Assembly: GCA_040758475.1 (NCBI GenBank)
Contig: JBFLVN010000045.1
Location: 1 to 17,511, forward strand
Origin: JBFLVN01 sp040758475
GTDB lineage: Bacteria; JAGRBM01
Direction: 5' to 3'
Length of the DNA stretch: 17,511 nt
Positions within the stretch are counted from its first letter, which is position 1, and each line of letters opens with the position of its first letter. Positions 6,335-17,100 of this stretch are shown here, one piece after another. Made by a program: the position numbers and the translations under genes. A model generated the notes under the pieces. That model was not told where the DNA came from. It did not search any database and was given only the letters and a program-made list of their open reading frames with translations.

Positions 6335-8050
6335 TTAAGAAGCCTCCGGGACCGCCTGCCACGGCCATCGGGGCCGCTGCCTACCGACCGGAATGGTCCG
6401 GAAATACTCCCACCCGCTCAATAACTGGCAGGAAGAAAGTTCCATCACCTGATCGTCCAACGGCCAGGACATGGACCGGAAAGCCAGCGTCCCCTCTTTC
6501 ACGCGGCGGGCGGCCTCGCAACCGCGGTCCACCTCTCGCCCCTCGTCCTCGGACAAAAGGGCCTTGAGTTCGGGAAGCCTCGCTTGCATTTCAATGGAGG
6601 AGGAAATGGTGCCCTCGCAAATGAAGAGACCCGTTCCAAAAGCGAAAGGAAGTCGCAGGCGGCCAGGAACTTGTTCGACAATGTAAGACAACCGTTCCTG
6701 GTTCTTTCCAAAGAGAAAGCGGAAAGGAAAGTACAGGGCTTGCGTCTCTTGAAGTTCCCCTGGAGAAGCCAGGATTTGATTCATGTCCCCCGGAAAACGG
6801 AATCCGCGCGACACCATCCCCATGATCCTTCCGAGCGGCGTGGCAAGCGGCATGCGGCGCGTCACTCCAAAATTGCAGTAATCGACCACGGCGTACGAGA
6901 GGGAAACCCCCGTTCCCACCCAGATCCCCGCCAGAACGAGCGGAGCCCGGCGCAAATAGCCCCGCCAGCGTGAAACACCTTGGTGCCGCCAAAGGCGGAC
7001 ACCAGCCACCCCCAGGAACACGGCCCAGACAGTCCAGCACATCCCCAAATACCGGAGGCGGAAGAAATCGGGTGCCTGGGTCTCGGGAAAATAGGTCGGA
7101 TAGGATATCACCCACAGCGGCATCACTGCCGACCAGATCACCAGCAGCCGGAACGAGGGCTCCCTGCGGAAAGCCGTACCAGTGAATCCCCACCACACCA
7201 TCGCGAGAAAGGCCGTTTCGAGGAGATAGCCCGTCAACAAACTACCGCGAATTGACAGATAAGTAGCCATATCCTGCGCCAAGAACCAGGCAAGACGCGA
7301 AAAATAATCCGAAAGAACTTCCCTCCAAAAACGGAATATGCCGGTGGGCTCATAAAGACGCGTCAGGGGTTCGAGAACAACGGCGGCCCCCGCCATCAAT
7401 CCCAACGACAGAAACGGCAACAACAATGCCATCCGTCGCGGCGGGAGTGACAGCAGGCATACGGCACAAGCAACAAATACGAGAATCGAAACCGGAAGCA
7501 TGAACGCCGTTATCCACGAGGCCGCAAAGCCATAAAAAACGGCCGCCCAGGGTTTCATGGTTTCCGCCCTTTCGAGGAAACGGGAGGCGAGGAAGATCGC
7601 GAGGCCGAGGGGAAGAAGGAATTGAACGTGGCCGCCGTTGGCGCCCAACTGAAAGTATGACACGTGGGAAAGGCCCAAGGCAGCGAGGGCGGCGGCCCAC
7701 AGGCCTTCCCAGGGATCGCCCCGGGATTTTTCGATGAGCACTAGCCCCCCCAAATTCCACAAAAGCGCGCCCATCTGGACGGCCGCCACACACGGCCCCA
7801 GAAGCCAGAAAAAAGGAATGGAAACAAGGAACAACGGGATGGCCCCCGCCTCGACCATCCGGTAAGGAATGTCCCAGAGCGCCGCAAAACCAAAATCCGG
7901 CCACGCCTCCGCCATTTTCTGGTAGCTTCGATACGGCTCCCATCCGATCAGAGGCAAGCGCCAGATGAAGGAATGGAGCACGCCGAGCAACGCGTAGGTG
8001 CCATAGAAAAGTGCGCGCCACAGCCCTAGCCGCCTTGCCGGAAAAGTCAT
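6335..8050 (-). CDS. Polytopic membrane protein, paralogue A (GT-C-like topology, function unknown)
   Basis: The product is 571 aa. I chose ATG 8050 because GGAAGG (8059-8064) sits 8 bases upstream; the in-frame GTG at 8074 would add 8 residues and has no visible Shine-Dalgarno. Hydrophobic segments occur near residues 14-30, 70-86, 88-105, 117-131, 143-157, 168-202 (two), 207-226, 272-290, 300-316, 333-354 and 369-388, giving about 11-12 helices. A soluble domain of about 180 residues follows. Motifs shared with the next gene are GWE in the first loop, IPYR-x-VE, GGH-x-Q, YLSIRG, TP-x-GRIM-x-MVS, QILASP-x-EL and LSSCQ-x-x-x-GWE-x-FRT. Multi-helix proteins with an acidic residue in the first loop and a C-terminal soluble domain recall GT-C glycosyltransferases, which use polyprenyl-linked sugars. 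That assignment is an inference; an uncharacterised transporter or polymerase-like protein is also possible. Confidence 0.88.
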   Translation of the reverse strand: MTFPARRLGLWRALFYGTYALLGVLHSFIWRLPLIGWEPYRSYQKMAEAWPDFGFAALWDIPYRMVEAGAIPLFLVSIPFFWLLGPCVAAVQMGALLWNLGGLVLIEKSRGDPWEGLWAAALAALGLSHVSYFQLGANGGHVQFLLPLGLAIFLASRFLERAETMKPWAAVFYGFAASWITAFMLPVSILVFVACAVCLLSLPPRRMALLLPFLSLGLMAGAAVVLEPLTRLYEPTGIFRFWREVLSDYFSRLAWFLAQDMATYLSIRGSLLTGYLLETAFLAMVWWGFTGTAFRREPSFRLLVIWSAVMPLWVISYPTYFPETQAPDFFRLRYLGMCWTVWAVFLGVAGVRLWRHQGVSRWRGYLRRAPLVLAGIWVGTGVSLSYAVVDYCNFGVTRRMPLATPLGRIMGMVSRGFRFPGDMNQILASPGELQETQALYFPFRFLFGKNQERLSYIVEQVPGRLRLPFAFGTGLFICEGTISSSIEMQARLPELKALLSEDEGREVDRGCEAARRVKEGTLAFRSMSWPLDDQVMELSSCQLLSGWEYFRTIPVGRQRPRWPWQAVPEAS

Positions 8051-8083
8051 CCGTCTAGCCTTCCGAAATATCACGGGATTCTA

Positions 8084-8089
8084 TGTCAA
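8084..8089 (-). promoter_or_regulatory. Possible -35 element (TTGACA) ahead of the membrane-protein pair
   Basis: A consensus TTGACA lies 34 bases before the ATG at 8050, just after the intergenic hairpin. I find no convincing -10 hexamer 16-18 bases downstream (the sequence there reads around TTCGGA). This is a weak candidate only. Confidence 0.15.
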
Positions 8090-8109
8090 TGGAAGCTGGA
8101 AGAACACGT

Positions 8110-8134
8110 GCCTCTTCCCGCCGGAGGAAGAGGC
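8110..8134 (-). terminator. Strong hairpin after the giant gene (possible terminator or attenuator)
   Basis: A perfect 9-bp inverted repeat (GCCTCTTCC / GGAAGAGGC) with a 7-base loop lies 22 bases beyond the giant gene's TAG and 59 bases before the next gene's ATG. On the minus strand only a weak T-containing run (ACGTGTTCTTCC) follows, so it is not a textbook rho-independent terminator. It may weaken read-through or protect the 3' end of the long mRNA. Confidence 0.4.
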
Positions 8135-8155
8135 CCGTAAAAATACTGGATTTTC

Positions 8156-11100
8156 CTACCGAACGTAGATCGTCTTCGTTCCCGCCAGGCTGTCGAGACT
8201 CAGGTCGTCCCGGCAATAGAGATTCGCGGCCCGGTCTCCCGCGGCGACACCGCTCCACCGGATCACGAGCGTCTCGGGCGCGGAGCCCGTGCCGTTGCAA
8301 ATCAGCGGGCTTCCAGCGCAACCCGTGCACGTGCCGGTGCATCCGCTCACGTACGTCGCGCCGGCGGGGAACTCCCAGCGCCAGTTGGTGATGGTGTTTC
8401 CCGGGGGCGTGTTGTCGGGGTCGCCGTTGCAACTGCCGCTGTGGGTGATATCCGCGTTGGCGCCAGCACCGTTAAGAACGGAATCATCCGATGTGTAGAA
8501 TGAGATCCGCCACCGGCCAACCGTCCCGCCAAATCGGTCACAACAGGAGTCCGTGCCGCAGCTTCCCGATCCGCAAACATTGTCTCTGCCGGTAATCTGC
8601 CAGGTCGTGCCATCCACCCGCAAGATGCCGAAGGCCGCGCGGAAAGACTGCTGCGGGGCGTAGGGACCGGCAGCACAAGCATCGATCAACCCTCCGGCTC
8701 CCTCGCGGAACTGGGTAGCAACACCCGTATCCGTCAGGTTGCACGTCGCGTTGACTGCGGGAGTCGTAAACGCATAGGCCGTGCCGCCCCGGGTCACCCT
8801 CAGGCTGAAATCCGAAAGCCACTGGTTGCCCTGGCCGCCGGTGATGGTGTTCAGGCCTCCCTGGGTAGCATAACCAGCCGCGGGTTTCACCATGACGCCG
8901 CCGGAATTGACCGTCAGGGCGGCCGGCGTGCACTCCGACCCACCCGGTTCATTATCCGTATTATCCGGGATGTTGCACGTGGAGGTGTTGTATGGCGTCG
9001 TGTAGAGCGGCGTCCCCGAAACGGCCCCCGTCGGAGCGGTGATCGTCGGCGTATTGGGCCGGTCGTTGACGGAAGTGACCGTGATATCCACCTGGGTCGG
9101 CGGCGCGGATTCGGCCCCGCTGGGGTCCCGGATCAGGAATTCAAAGGAATCGCCGCCGAAGTAATTGAGCCCCGGGGTAAACGTCACCGTCTTGGGAACG
9201 CCGGCCGGAGTGATGTCGCAGGGCGTCGGCGCGCAACCGCCGTTCAAGACGCCGAAAGCCGGAGCCCGGACGAGAACCACCGTCAGCGTCCCTGCCGCGC
9301 TCTCCGTATCCGTGCCGGTCAACGTGATGTTGCCGCTCGTCGTATCCTCCGCGGTCGTCACGGGGGCGGGCGGCGTCGCCACCGGCGGGTTGTTGACCAG
9401 AATAGAGACTGTCGCCGGAGCGGAGTCGACGCCCGCGCCGTCTCTGATGACGTAGGTAAAGGTCGCTATGCCGCTCGTGTTGGCCGGCGGATTGTACGTC
9501 ACCGTCTTGGGCGCGCCGACCGGCGTAATGTTGCAAGGAACAGTGGGCCAAGCCGGGCTACAGGTAAAACCACTGAGCGTCCCGCCGATTCCTCCCGGAA
9601 CCGACAACATCCGCACGGTCAGGCCCGAAAGCGGCGTTTCGACGTCGCTGCCGGAAAGAACGACCGGCAGAGCGGTATTGCGCGGACCCGTGGTGCTCAC
9701 GTCGAACGCCGAAGGGGCGTCGTTCACGCACGTCACGTTGACCGTCACCGTGACCGGCGTCGAGACGCCCAGGTCGGAGCCGACGGCCACCGCCCGGAAA
9801 GTATCCGCCCCGCAGAAATTCGGATCCGGGGTGTAGGCGACAACGAGGGGCGAAGTGCCGGTGGTCGCGTCCACGATGCCGTTCGCCGGGACTTCCGTGA
9901 TGTTGATGGAAAGCGGCGGGGTTCCTCCGGCACCGGTGAAAGTAAATGAATTGGATTGCTGCGACGCGCAGGCACCGCCGACCGTGAGATCCTCGCAAAC
10001 CTGCCGCGGATTGGGCGCGCCGACGGAAATCGTGGGCTGCGGGTTCACGCTGATGGCGACCAGGAACGGAGCTGAAACGGCGCCCTGGTCGTCCGTGACG
10101 GTGTACTCGAACACGAAAGTGCCGCGGCAGGCCGGATCCCCGCCGGCCGGCGTATAGGTGACGGAGAGGGTCCCGCCATCCGCGATCGTGCCCGTCTGGG
10201 GAGCCAGAGTGCCCTGGGAGGGAAGCGAGGTCACGTTCACCGTCATGTTGCTTCCCTCGGGGTCGTCGCCCGAGAGACCGATGATAACGGGGTTGCACGG
10301 CGGCGTACCGACCAGGTTCGGCGCCACGGCGGTGGGCGGCTGGTTGCCCGAAGAGGGCACCCCGCCCGACCGGACGATGCTGCGCTTGTAGACGAGCGGC
10401 GGCACGCCGGGGGCGCTCACTTCGATCTGCACCTTGTCGTTGGGCCAGGGCGGGAAGAAGACCCGGCCGGTCATGCGGCCGTTGCGGTTGAAGGGATCGT
10501 TCGTCCGCGCCACGGCGATGCCCCCTGGGCGCGATTGCCCGTCGGCCGTATTGGCGCAATTGCCGGCCATGGGTAGGCGCGTCGTGCCAGCCATGGCCTT
10601 GGGAAGGACGAGCGTCGTTCCGGGTTCGCTGCACGCCTTGACGTGGGCGCCCGCCACCCGGATGTCCACCGAACCAAAAGCCCCGTCGTTGTCGGCGGTC
10701 CCGTTCGGGGTTTCCTGGCCCGCGCCGGTGTCGTTCTGGCCGTAATTGGAAACCTTGGTCGAAGGGAGCAGGGTCGAGCCGTCGTAGAAATTGTCGTTGA
10801 AGAAGAAGGGAATGGCCGCCGGCTGGGCGAGGTCGCCCAGGCCCGCCACGTTGGCGCTGATGAGGAGGGAGAAGTCGTTCGCGCTCCGGACGCTCAGATT
10901 CGAGAGGAAGAAGTCGTAGGGTTGATTGACGGAGGAACTCCCCGCGGCCGAACTCTCGGTCATGGCCATCCACACACCGTTGCGGACGTAGGCGTACTGG
11001 GCGCCCGCGAGACCCGCGTTGGAGTCCAGATAGCTACCGGAGGTATTGCAGGTGTTGGAACCGGGGCCGCATGTCAGGCGCGTGACGGTGGGCTCGGCCA

Positions 11101-14100
11101 TCCACAAGGACGCGCGCGGCAGAATGAGGGTGCGCGTCGTAAAGACGTCGAGCTGGTACGTGTTCGACGCACTCGGGTCGTAGGGATAGAACTGGTCGAT
11201 ATCGCCGCGCTCCCACTTGTTCGCGCTATTGGTTTGGCCGTTGATAAGCCCTGGGGTCGCTTCGCCCCAAACCGTGAGGGGGTCGGTCGCAACCCGGGCA
11301 CTGCTCAAGCCGATCTGGATCGTGGAAGTGTGGGGATTGATGTACTGGCCCGTCGTATAGGAGTTGAACCAGTTGCGGATGCTGGAAGTCTGCGGCTGGT
11401 CGAAAGTCGCGCCAAGGCCCACGAGGCCGCAACCGACGGTCGGTGACCCTCTATTGGAATACTGCCGCAGGCCCGCGAATTCCACGCCCGCGTGGCCGCG
11501 CAGATTGACGCCGTCATTGGGATAGAGGACCGTCTGGCGCAGCGTTCCCGGGATGCAATTCCAGGCGATGGCGCCCGCCTGGTTGATGGACTGGCCGTCG
11601 CTGTAGGCGCAGTTCCCGCCCCCTTCGATGCCGTCACCGAAGCTTCCGTATTCGAAACGCACATCGCCGATGGAAACGTCCCGGCCGTCGTAGATGCTTC
11701 CTCCCGTAACGCCCGTATTTCCGCCGTTCGGGTCGAACGTGGTCGCCGGAGCGAAGTTCTGCTCGTAACAGTGGCGTTCGAGTTCGGTCGGGCTGCCGTC
11801 GTTGCAATCGTCGTCGCCCTTGTACTGGGTCACACGGCGCCACGCGCCGTCGGCGCCGCGGTTGAAGTTCCCGCCGACGCAGGTGCCGAACCGGCTGTAG
11901 TCCTCACACGTGGGGGGCGATCCGTAGAGGCCGCCGTAGGCGCCGCTCTCGTTGCAGGGGAAGTCGTCGCCCTTCGTGAGCGGGTTCGTCACGAAAATCT
12001 GGACGCTGTTCAAGCTGGCCGCCGCGCCGCCGCAAGTGGTGAACGCGCCGGGCCGAAGGTTCGGATCGATTCCCGCCGGCGCATCGTACGTGCCGCAGTC
12101 CGCCGAGAGGTAATAGATATCGTCGAACTCGATCCGTTCGACCGTCCCGAAGTTAAAGACGTTCCGGACCGTCGCCGTAAAGACGTCGCCCGCGTTGAGG
12201 CCGATTCTCACCGTGTCACCCGGCATGAGACCCGTCGGCGTGCTGGTGGAGGCGATTTCCAGAATCTTGTCGATGTCGTTGTTCTCACCGCCGGCGCCCG
12301 TGGCCGCCGTCACGATCGTGTTCGTCGCATCCGCGTCGCGGGTATTTCCGATCTGGGCGAGGGGATACTCCCATCGCGGCCGGTTCATGATACCGACATT
12401 GAGTTTGAGGCCCAGGAAAGCGCCGGAACGAGTCGGCGTTCCGCGCATCCGGATCGCGTTCTTGGGGGAAGTCACCTTCCAGGTAAGCGGAATGGATTTG
12501 GTCCAGGCGTTTCCGTACTGGTCCTGCACCTGAACCTGGATGTCCTGGCAGCTGTCCGTCGTCCCCGTGTCGGTGACACAGGCCCCGCCGTTATAGGGGA
12601 CGCCCGTCAGCCCGTTGGTCTCCTCTTCGGGCTCGTAAGCGAAAACGATCTGGGAAGGAACCGGGGGCGGATTGCCGGTAACCGTGAATTCCTCCGTATC
12701 GAGGAGGTACGCGTAAGGCTCGATGGCCCGTTCCGTCGAGGGATCGAGCGCATCGATCGTGGCGCTCGACTTGTCCTGGCGCACTTCGACGGTCTGGGTG
12801 CCCGAAGAAACGCCCATCGTGTAGACGAAGCGGTAGAGGCTCGCGTCTCCCGAAACGGACTTGGCCCGCTGGACGGTGTGGGAGCGGCCCGCCGTGTAAT
12901 CGGTCACGGCGTCCGCAGGATTCAGGATGACGCTCATGTTGCCGCTCGCGCAGCGCTGGCCGTACTGGGCGGCCCCTGCTCCATTCGGGCAGAACCGGCC
13001 GTCACCCACCGCCTGGCCGTAATCTCCAGCGGCCGGTTGCGGATCGTAGGGAACGCAGTAACCGCTTCCTTCCGTAGACCCGATCCGGAACTGGGTCGTC
13101 GCGCAGAGGGCCGAGTAGTCATAACCAGCCGTGATGCCCGTGCCGGCGTCGCACTCCGTCGCGTCCACGCCACCGTTGTCCCGCTGCGTCTCGCAGTAAG
13201 GCCGGCTCGTGCGCTGGCGGTTCAGCCGGATCGCCGCGCCGTTGGTCCAATCCCATCCGATGGGCGCGCCCTTGAAGATGATGACGGGATCGCGGCTCAC
13301 GTCACAGGCTTCGATCCGCCGGCCGTTGACCTGGGCGGCATCCGCCCCGTCGCGCCAGATGAGAGGCCAAGCCAATCCGGCATCGGCGTTGGAAGTCTTG
13401 GCATGGAGTGCCCCCACGTCGCCGGGCGTAACGGTGTAACACGTGGTGGCGTCGTGGTTGTTGGCCGCGGCGTTGTGGTTGTGGTTCCCCCAGCAGGGGC
13501 CGGGGCCCGACATGAGGACCACCGTATCGCCCTGCCCGTCGGTCGAGACGTTGAGGCCCGTAAATTCGGTGAACACCATGGCGAAGCCCGGGTCGGCGGC
13601 GGTGCCGCCGTCAGGACCGTCAGGACAGGCGGCCGGCGTGGCACCGCCCTCACCCGGGACGCCATCGGGGCAGACGTCGGAACGGCTTCCGCCGTAATAA
13701 TCGTTGCAGGGACTTCCCGAGAGGCGCAGGAGGCGCCGGCCCGTCTGGTCGTCGAAGATCGAATATTTGGGAGTGCCCGAGTTCCCGATCCGGATCTGGC
13801 GGAAATAGGCGTCCGAAAGGCTGGCCGCCCCCGGCGCCGCGAAAGCCCAGAGGGACGCGAATACGCGGCTCCCCAGATTGGAAGACTTGTCCGCGTCGCC
13901 CCGCGCGATGACGAATCCTTCGGGGACCGGCATGCGCCGGTAGTAGAAGTTCGTCCCGGGATTCGGAGCGCCGGTGGTCGTGAGTTCCGCCCGGGGGTCG
14001 GAGATGCGAAGGTTCTGGTCGAGGGGGCGTCCCGAAGTAACCGTGCTATTGCCGGAAAGCGAGGCCAGGATGTCGGTATCCGTCTGGCCCCCGGGCTGTC

Positions 14101-17100
14101 CCGCCGTTACCGGCGTCGGGGCCCCCAGAACGGCGCCATCGCGCAGGTCACGGGAGCCATCATTGGGGGTGGCCGACTGGATGTCGATGCCGGCGTTCGG
14201 CGCGTTGGCCGCGTTGTTGCCGCCGGCGTTCGGGATGTAGACCTCGTATTCGAGATAATCGCCTGCCTGGGAGATGAAGGGACCCGTGCTCGAATCGTCG
14301 CCGGCCCCGACGACGTTGAAGCCCGGAGCGGTGCTCGCGTTGTATTGCGCCCGGAGTTCGAGGGCCGGGCGGCGCACGACCGCGTAATCGACGGCCATGG
14401 TAATAGAAGTCGTCGAAAGCGGCGTTGCAGCTCCCGGATCGCAGGCGTTTGGAAGCACCGTGCGCTCGCACGGCAGGCGCACGAATCCCGTAAAGCCCGT
14501 CCCTTTCTGATCGACGACGCGGGTGTCGAGGAAGAAAGCGTCGTCCTCAGCGGGCTCGCCGGCTTTGGTGTTCGTGATGCTCGGATCGCTGATGGCCGTG
14601 TTCTGGTAAACGGGCCGTGTCGATTGATCGAGCGTCTCGAACGAGAAGGAAAGGGGCCGGGGCCCGTAACGGGTATCAACCGTATAGATGACCGGCGCCG
14701 AATCGCCCGCCCGGGCGATTTCCTGGGCCACCGCCAAAATTGTGGGATTCTCTTGTTCTTCGCAGTCCCCGTCAGGAGGCACGGTTGTATCGCCGCAGCG
14801 CACCTGTACCTGGATGCGGGAGAGGTGGGGAATCATGGAGGCTTTGATCGGGAAGCTCACCCGCCCCGAAGCGTCCGTCCGGAAACGGAGGGCGCCGTCC
14901 GCCGAATCGCAGAGCCTGAAGCCCGCGCCGCTGCCGCCCACGGCCGTCTGGCTGCCGCAAGCCGGGGCCGCCGGACAAACGCCCGAAGGGCAGAGGACTT
15001 CCCGTTGGCGGGTGTTGAGCGTGGGCGAACCCGTGCCCGTGCACGAGCCCGGAAGACCGGTACAGGTGCGGTATTCGTCGATGCCCGCATATCCCGTGTT
15101 GGCGGCAAGAGCGCTGCCCGCCAGCAAGCCGGCACCCCCGTTGTAAACGAGAAGCTGGAGGCACTCGGGCGTCACGGAGCCGCTCGGATTGTTGACCGTA
15201 TCGCAGAGCGCTCCGTTCCAGGCCTTGTTGGCGTTCACGATCCGGATGAAACTCACGTAGGCTTCCGCCCGGCCGCGGGCGGCGCTGTTGGAGGTATCGA
15301 ACGTCAGATAGACACCCGAATTGGCGTCCGCGGCGCTCATGTCTTTCCCGATGAAATTCCCTTCTTCCGCGTTCGGATTGCTCTTGAAGAGCGGAATCCG
15401 GCGGAAGATGAACGTATCGCCCGCGTCCGTCAGTTCGAAGCTCGCTTCCGCCGGCCGTCCGGCCTGGTCCGTCTTGTTGGCGAACCGGAGCGCGCTGTCC
15501 CGCAGGCAATTCTTCAAGTTATTCAGACTGCTCGGCAAGTTATCGAACTGCCGGGCCGTCTCGGTGTTGTTCCAGCCGTGGCCCTGCAGGACGCAGTTCC
15601 CGCTGCTCACGCCGTTGAACATGACGTCTACGGCGGCGTTCTTCACGTGGGAAATCGAAGGGATGAGGATTCCATATTCAAGGTAATCCCCGTCCTCGAT
15701 CACCTCGGGATAATCCGCTTTCCACACGCGGTAGGCCATGAGCGAACCGTTGATGCGCCCGGTGTCGTTGAACGCCGCCACGTGGAGGGCGTTGGCCTTG
15801 CCCGCTTCCACATCGTCGGGGACGCTCACGCTCACCACGGCGTCAGCGAACTCGCTTGCCATCGAAAGCTGCCCGTGGTTGACCGTCAAATCGATGTAGT
15901 AATTGCAGTTGCCCCGGAAATAAGTGCTCGTCCCGTCGTACTCCGTGCAGTGGAGCGGGTCGTCCACGCCACCCTGGCCGTAGCCTTCCCGGATGTTGAT
16001 CTGGGTGCTCGTGCGCGTGAGTTCAATGCGCGGCGGGAGGTCCTGCGCCGGCAGGGTGGGTGTTTCCTTGGGTTCGGGGAAGAAGGCGTCGATGTAATCG
16101 TTTAGGAGCCTTACCAGGATCGGCTCGGCCGGGCCCGTAATCCCCGTCACCCGGTCGCGCAGCACGACCGGCTCGGAAAAGGCCGAAAGCACGTCGAAGA
16201 GGTTCGCCGTGACGGCGTCGCACTTGGCCTCGGCGCTCGGCACCCCACCGCAGGTCTTATCCGCCGGATTGTCGAAGAACCGGTAGAGATCGAGGCTCGG
16301 GTCGTCGCTGGCGAGCGTGAGAATCTTGGGAAGCACGAGGAGCCGGTCGATGAGCGAGGTCATCGTGGCTTCGCCGTTCAAGGCCGCCGCTTCGTCATCC
16401 GAGAGGGCCGGAATGCGGCTCACGAGGAGTTCGAAGAACGGGAACGTATCGAACAGGACGATGTCCGGATCGATGCAGTCGTATCCGGCCGTATCCGGCG
16501 CCCCCACCTGGCCACACACGAGCGGCCCCGGCGCCGTCACGTTGTCGTTCGGAGTAGGATCGGAATAAACCCCCAAGATGAGCCGTCGCGCCAAGGGGAT
16601 GAAGAGCTCGAAGGGCGTCGCGTAATCGCCCGACGCATCCAGATCGACCGGCTCCATGCCCCGGACCGTCTCAGTGCAGGCAATCTTGCAGGTCGTACCG
16701 GTGCAGCAAGGCGCGTTTCCACCGCAGGCCGCGGCCGAAAGTTCCGGATCGGCGAAGCACTCCGGAAGCGCCGTCGGGACGGTGGAATTGAAACATTCAG
16801 GCCGGGTAGGCGCGCAACCGAGCCCTTGCTCCATCTCCAGATTGTTCACGTCGAACGCCTGGGTGAAGTAATCGCATTTCTGACGGCGCACTCCAGGGGT
16901 GGGGGATTGTTGATCGAAGAAAGCCGGCAAATAAACCGAATTCAGGTTCGGAGTTCCCGTACCACCCACAGGTCCGTCGCAAGAGGCCGGAATTTCGGTC
17001 GCCGGATTGCCCGTCGGCTTGGGATCGATGTCCAAGGGGAGCAGCACGGCCAGGATCGCGTCGGCCAGCGGCTCGATGGGCCGGAGTTTCTTCGAATTCC

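Larger units (their letters stand above)
4595..8050 (-). repeat. Tandem gene duplication of the membrane-protein gene
   Basis: The genes at 6335-8050 and 4595-6328 encode colinear paralogues with the same motif order and a 6-base spacer. Conservation is strongest in the GGH-x-Q region and in the C-terminal soluble domain. The copies are more diverged than the B12-radical SAM pair. Confidence 0.8.

Noticed and set aside
8051..8074. GTG start at 8074 for membrane protein A
   Set aside because: No Shine-Dalgarno precedes it, while ATG 8050 has GGAAGG at 8 bases.
9063..10352. Repeat block considered as a CRISPR or DNA satellite
   Set aside because: The repetition is at protein level with about 320-base periods and diverged DNA, without short direct repeats or spacers.
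9558..10973. 471-codon minus-strand frame inside the giant gene
   Set aside because: Arg/Gly/His-rich out-of-frame translation of the cadherin-like repeat region; the in-frame product is clearly the real one.
10643..11446. Plus-strand open frame of about 800 bases
   Set aside because: Same codon-register shadow of the giant gene, with low-complexity Arg/Gly/Val sequence and no recognisable domain.
11492..16105. Very long plus-strand open frame opposite the giant gene
   Set aside because: It is exactly in codon register with the minus-strand gene. Its Arg/Val/Ala/Gly-rich composition shows no motif, while the minus-strand product has clear Ig-like repeats. It is a shadow of codon bias.
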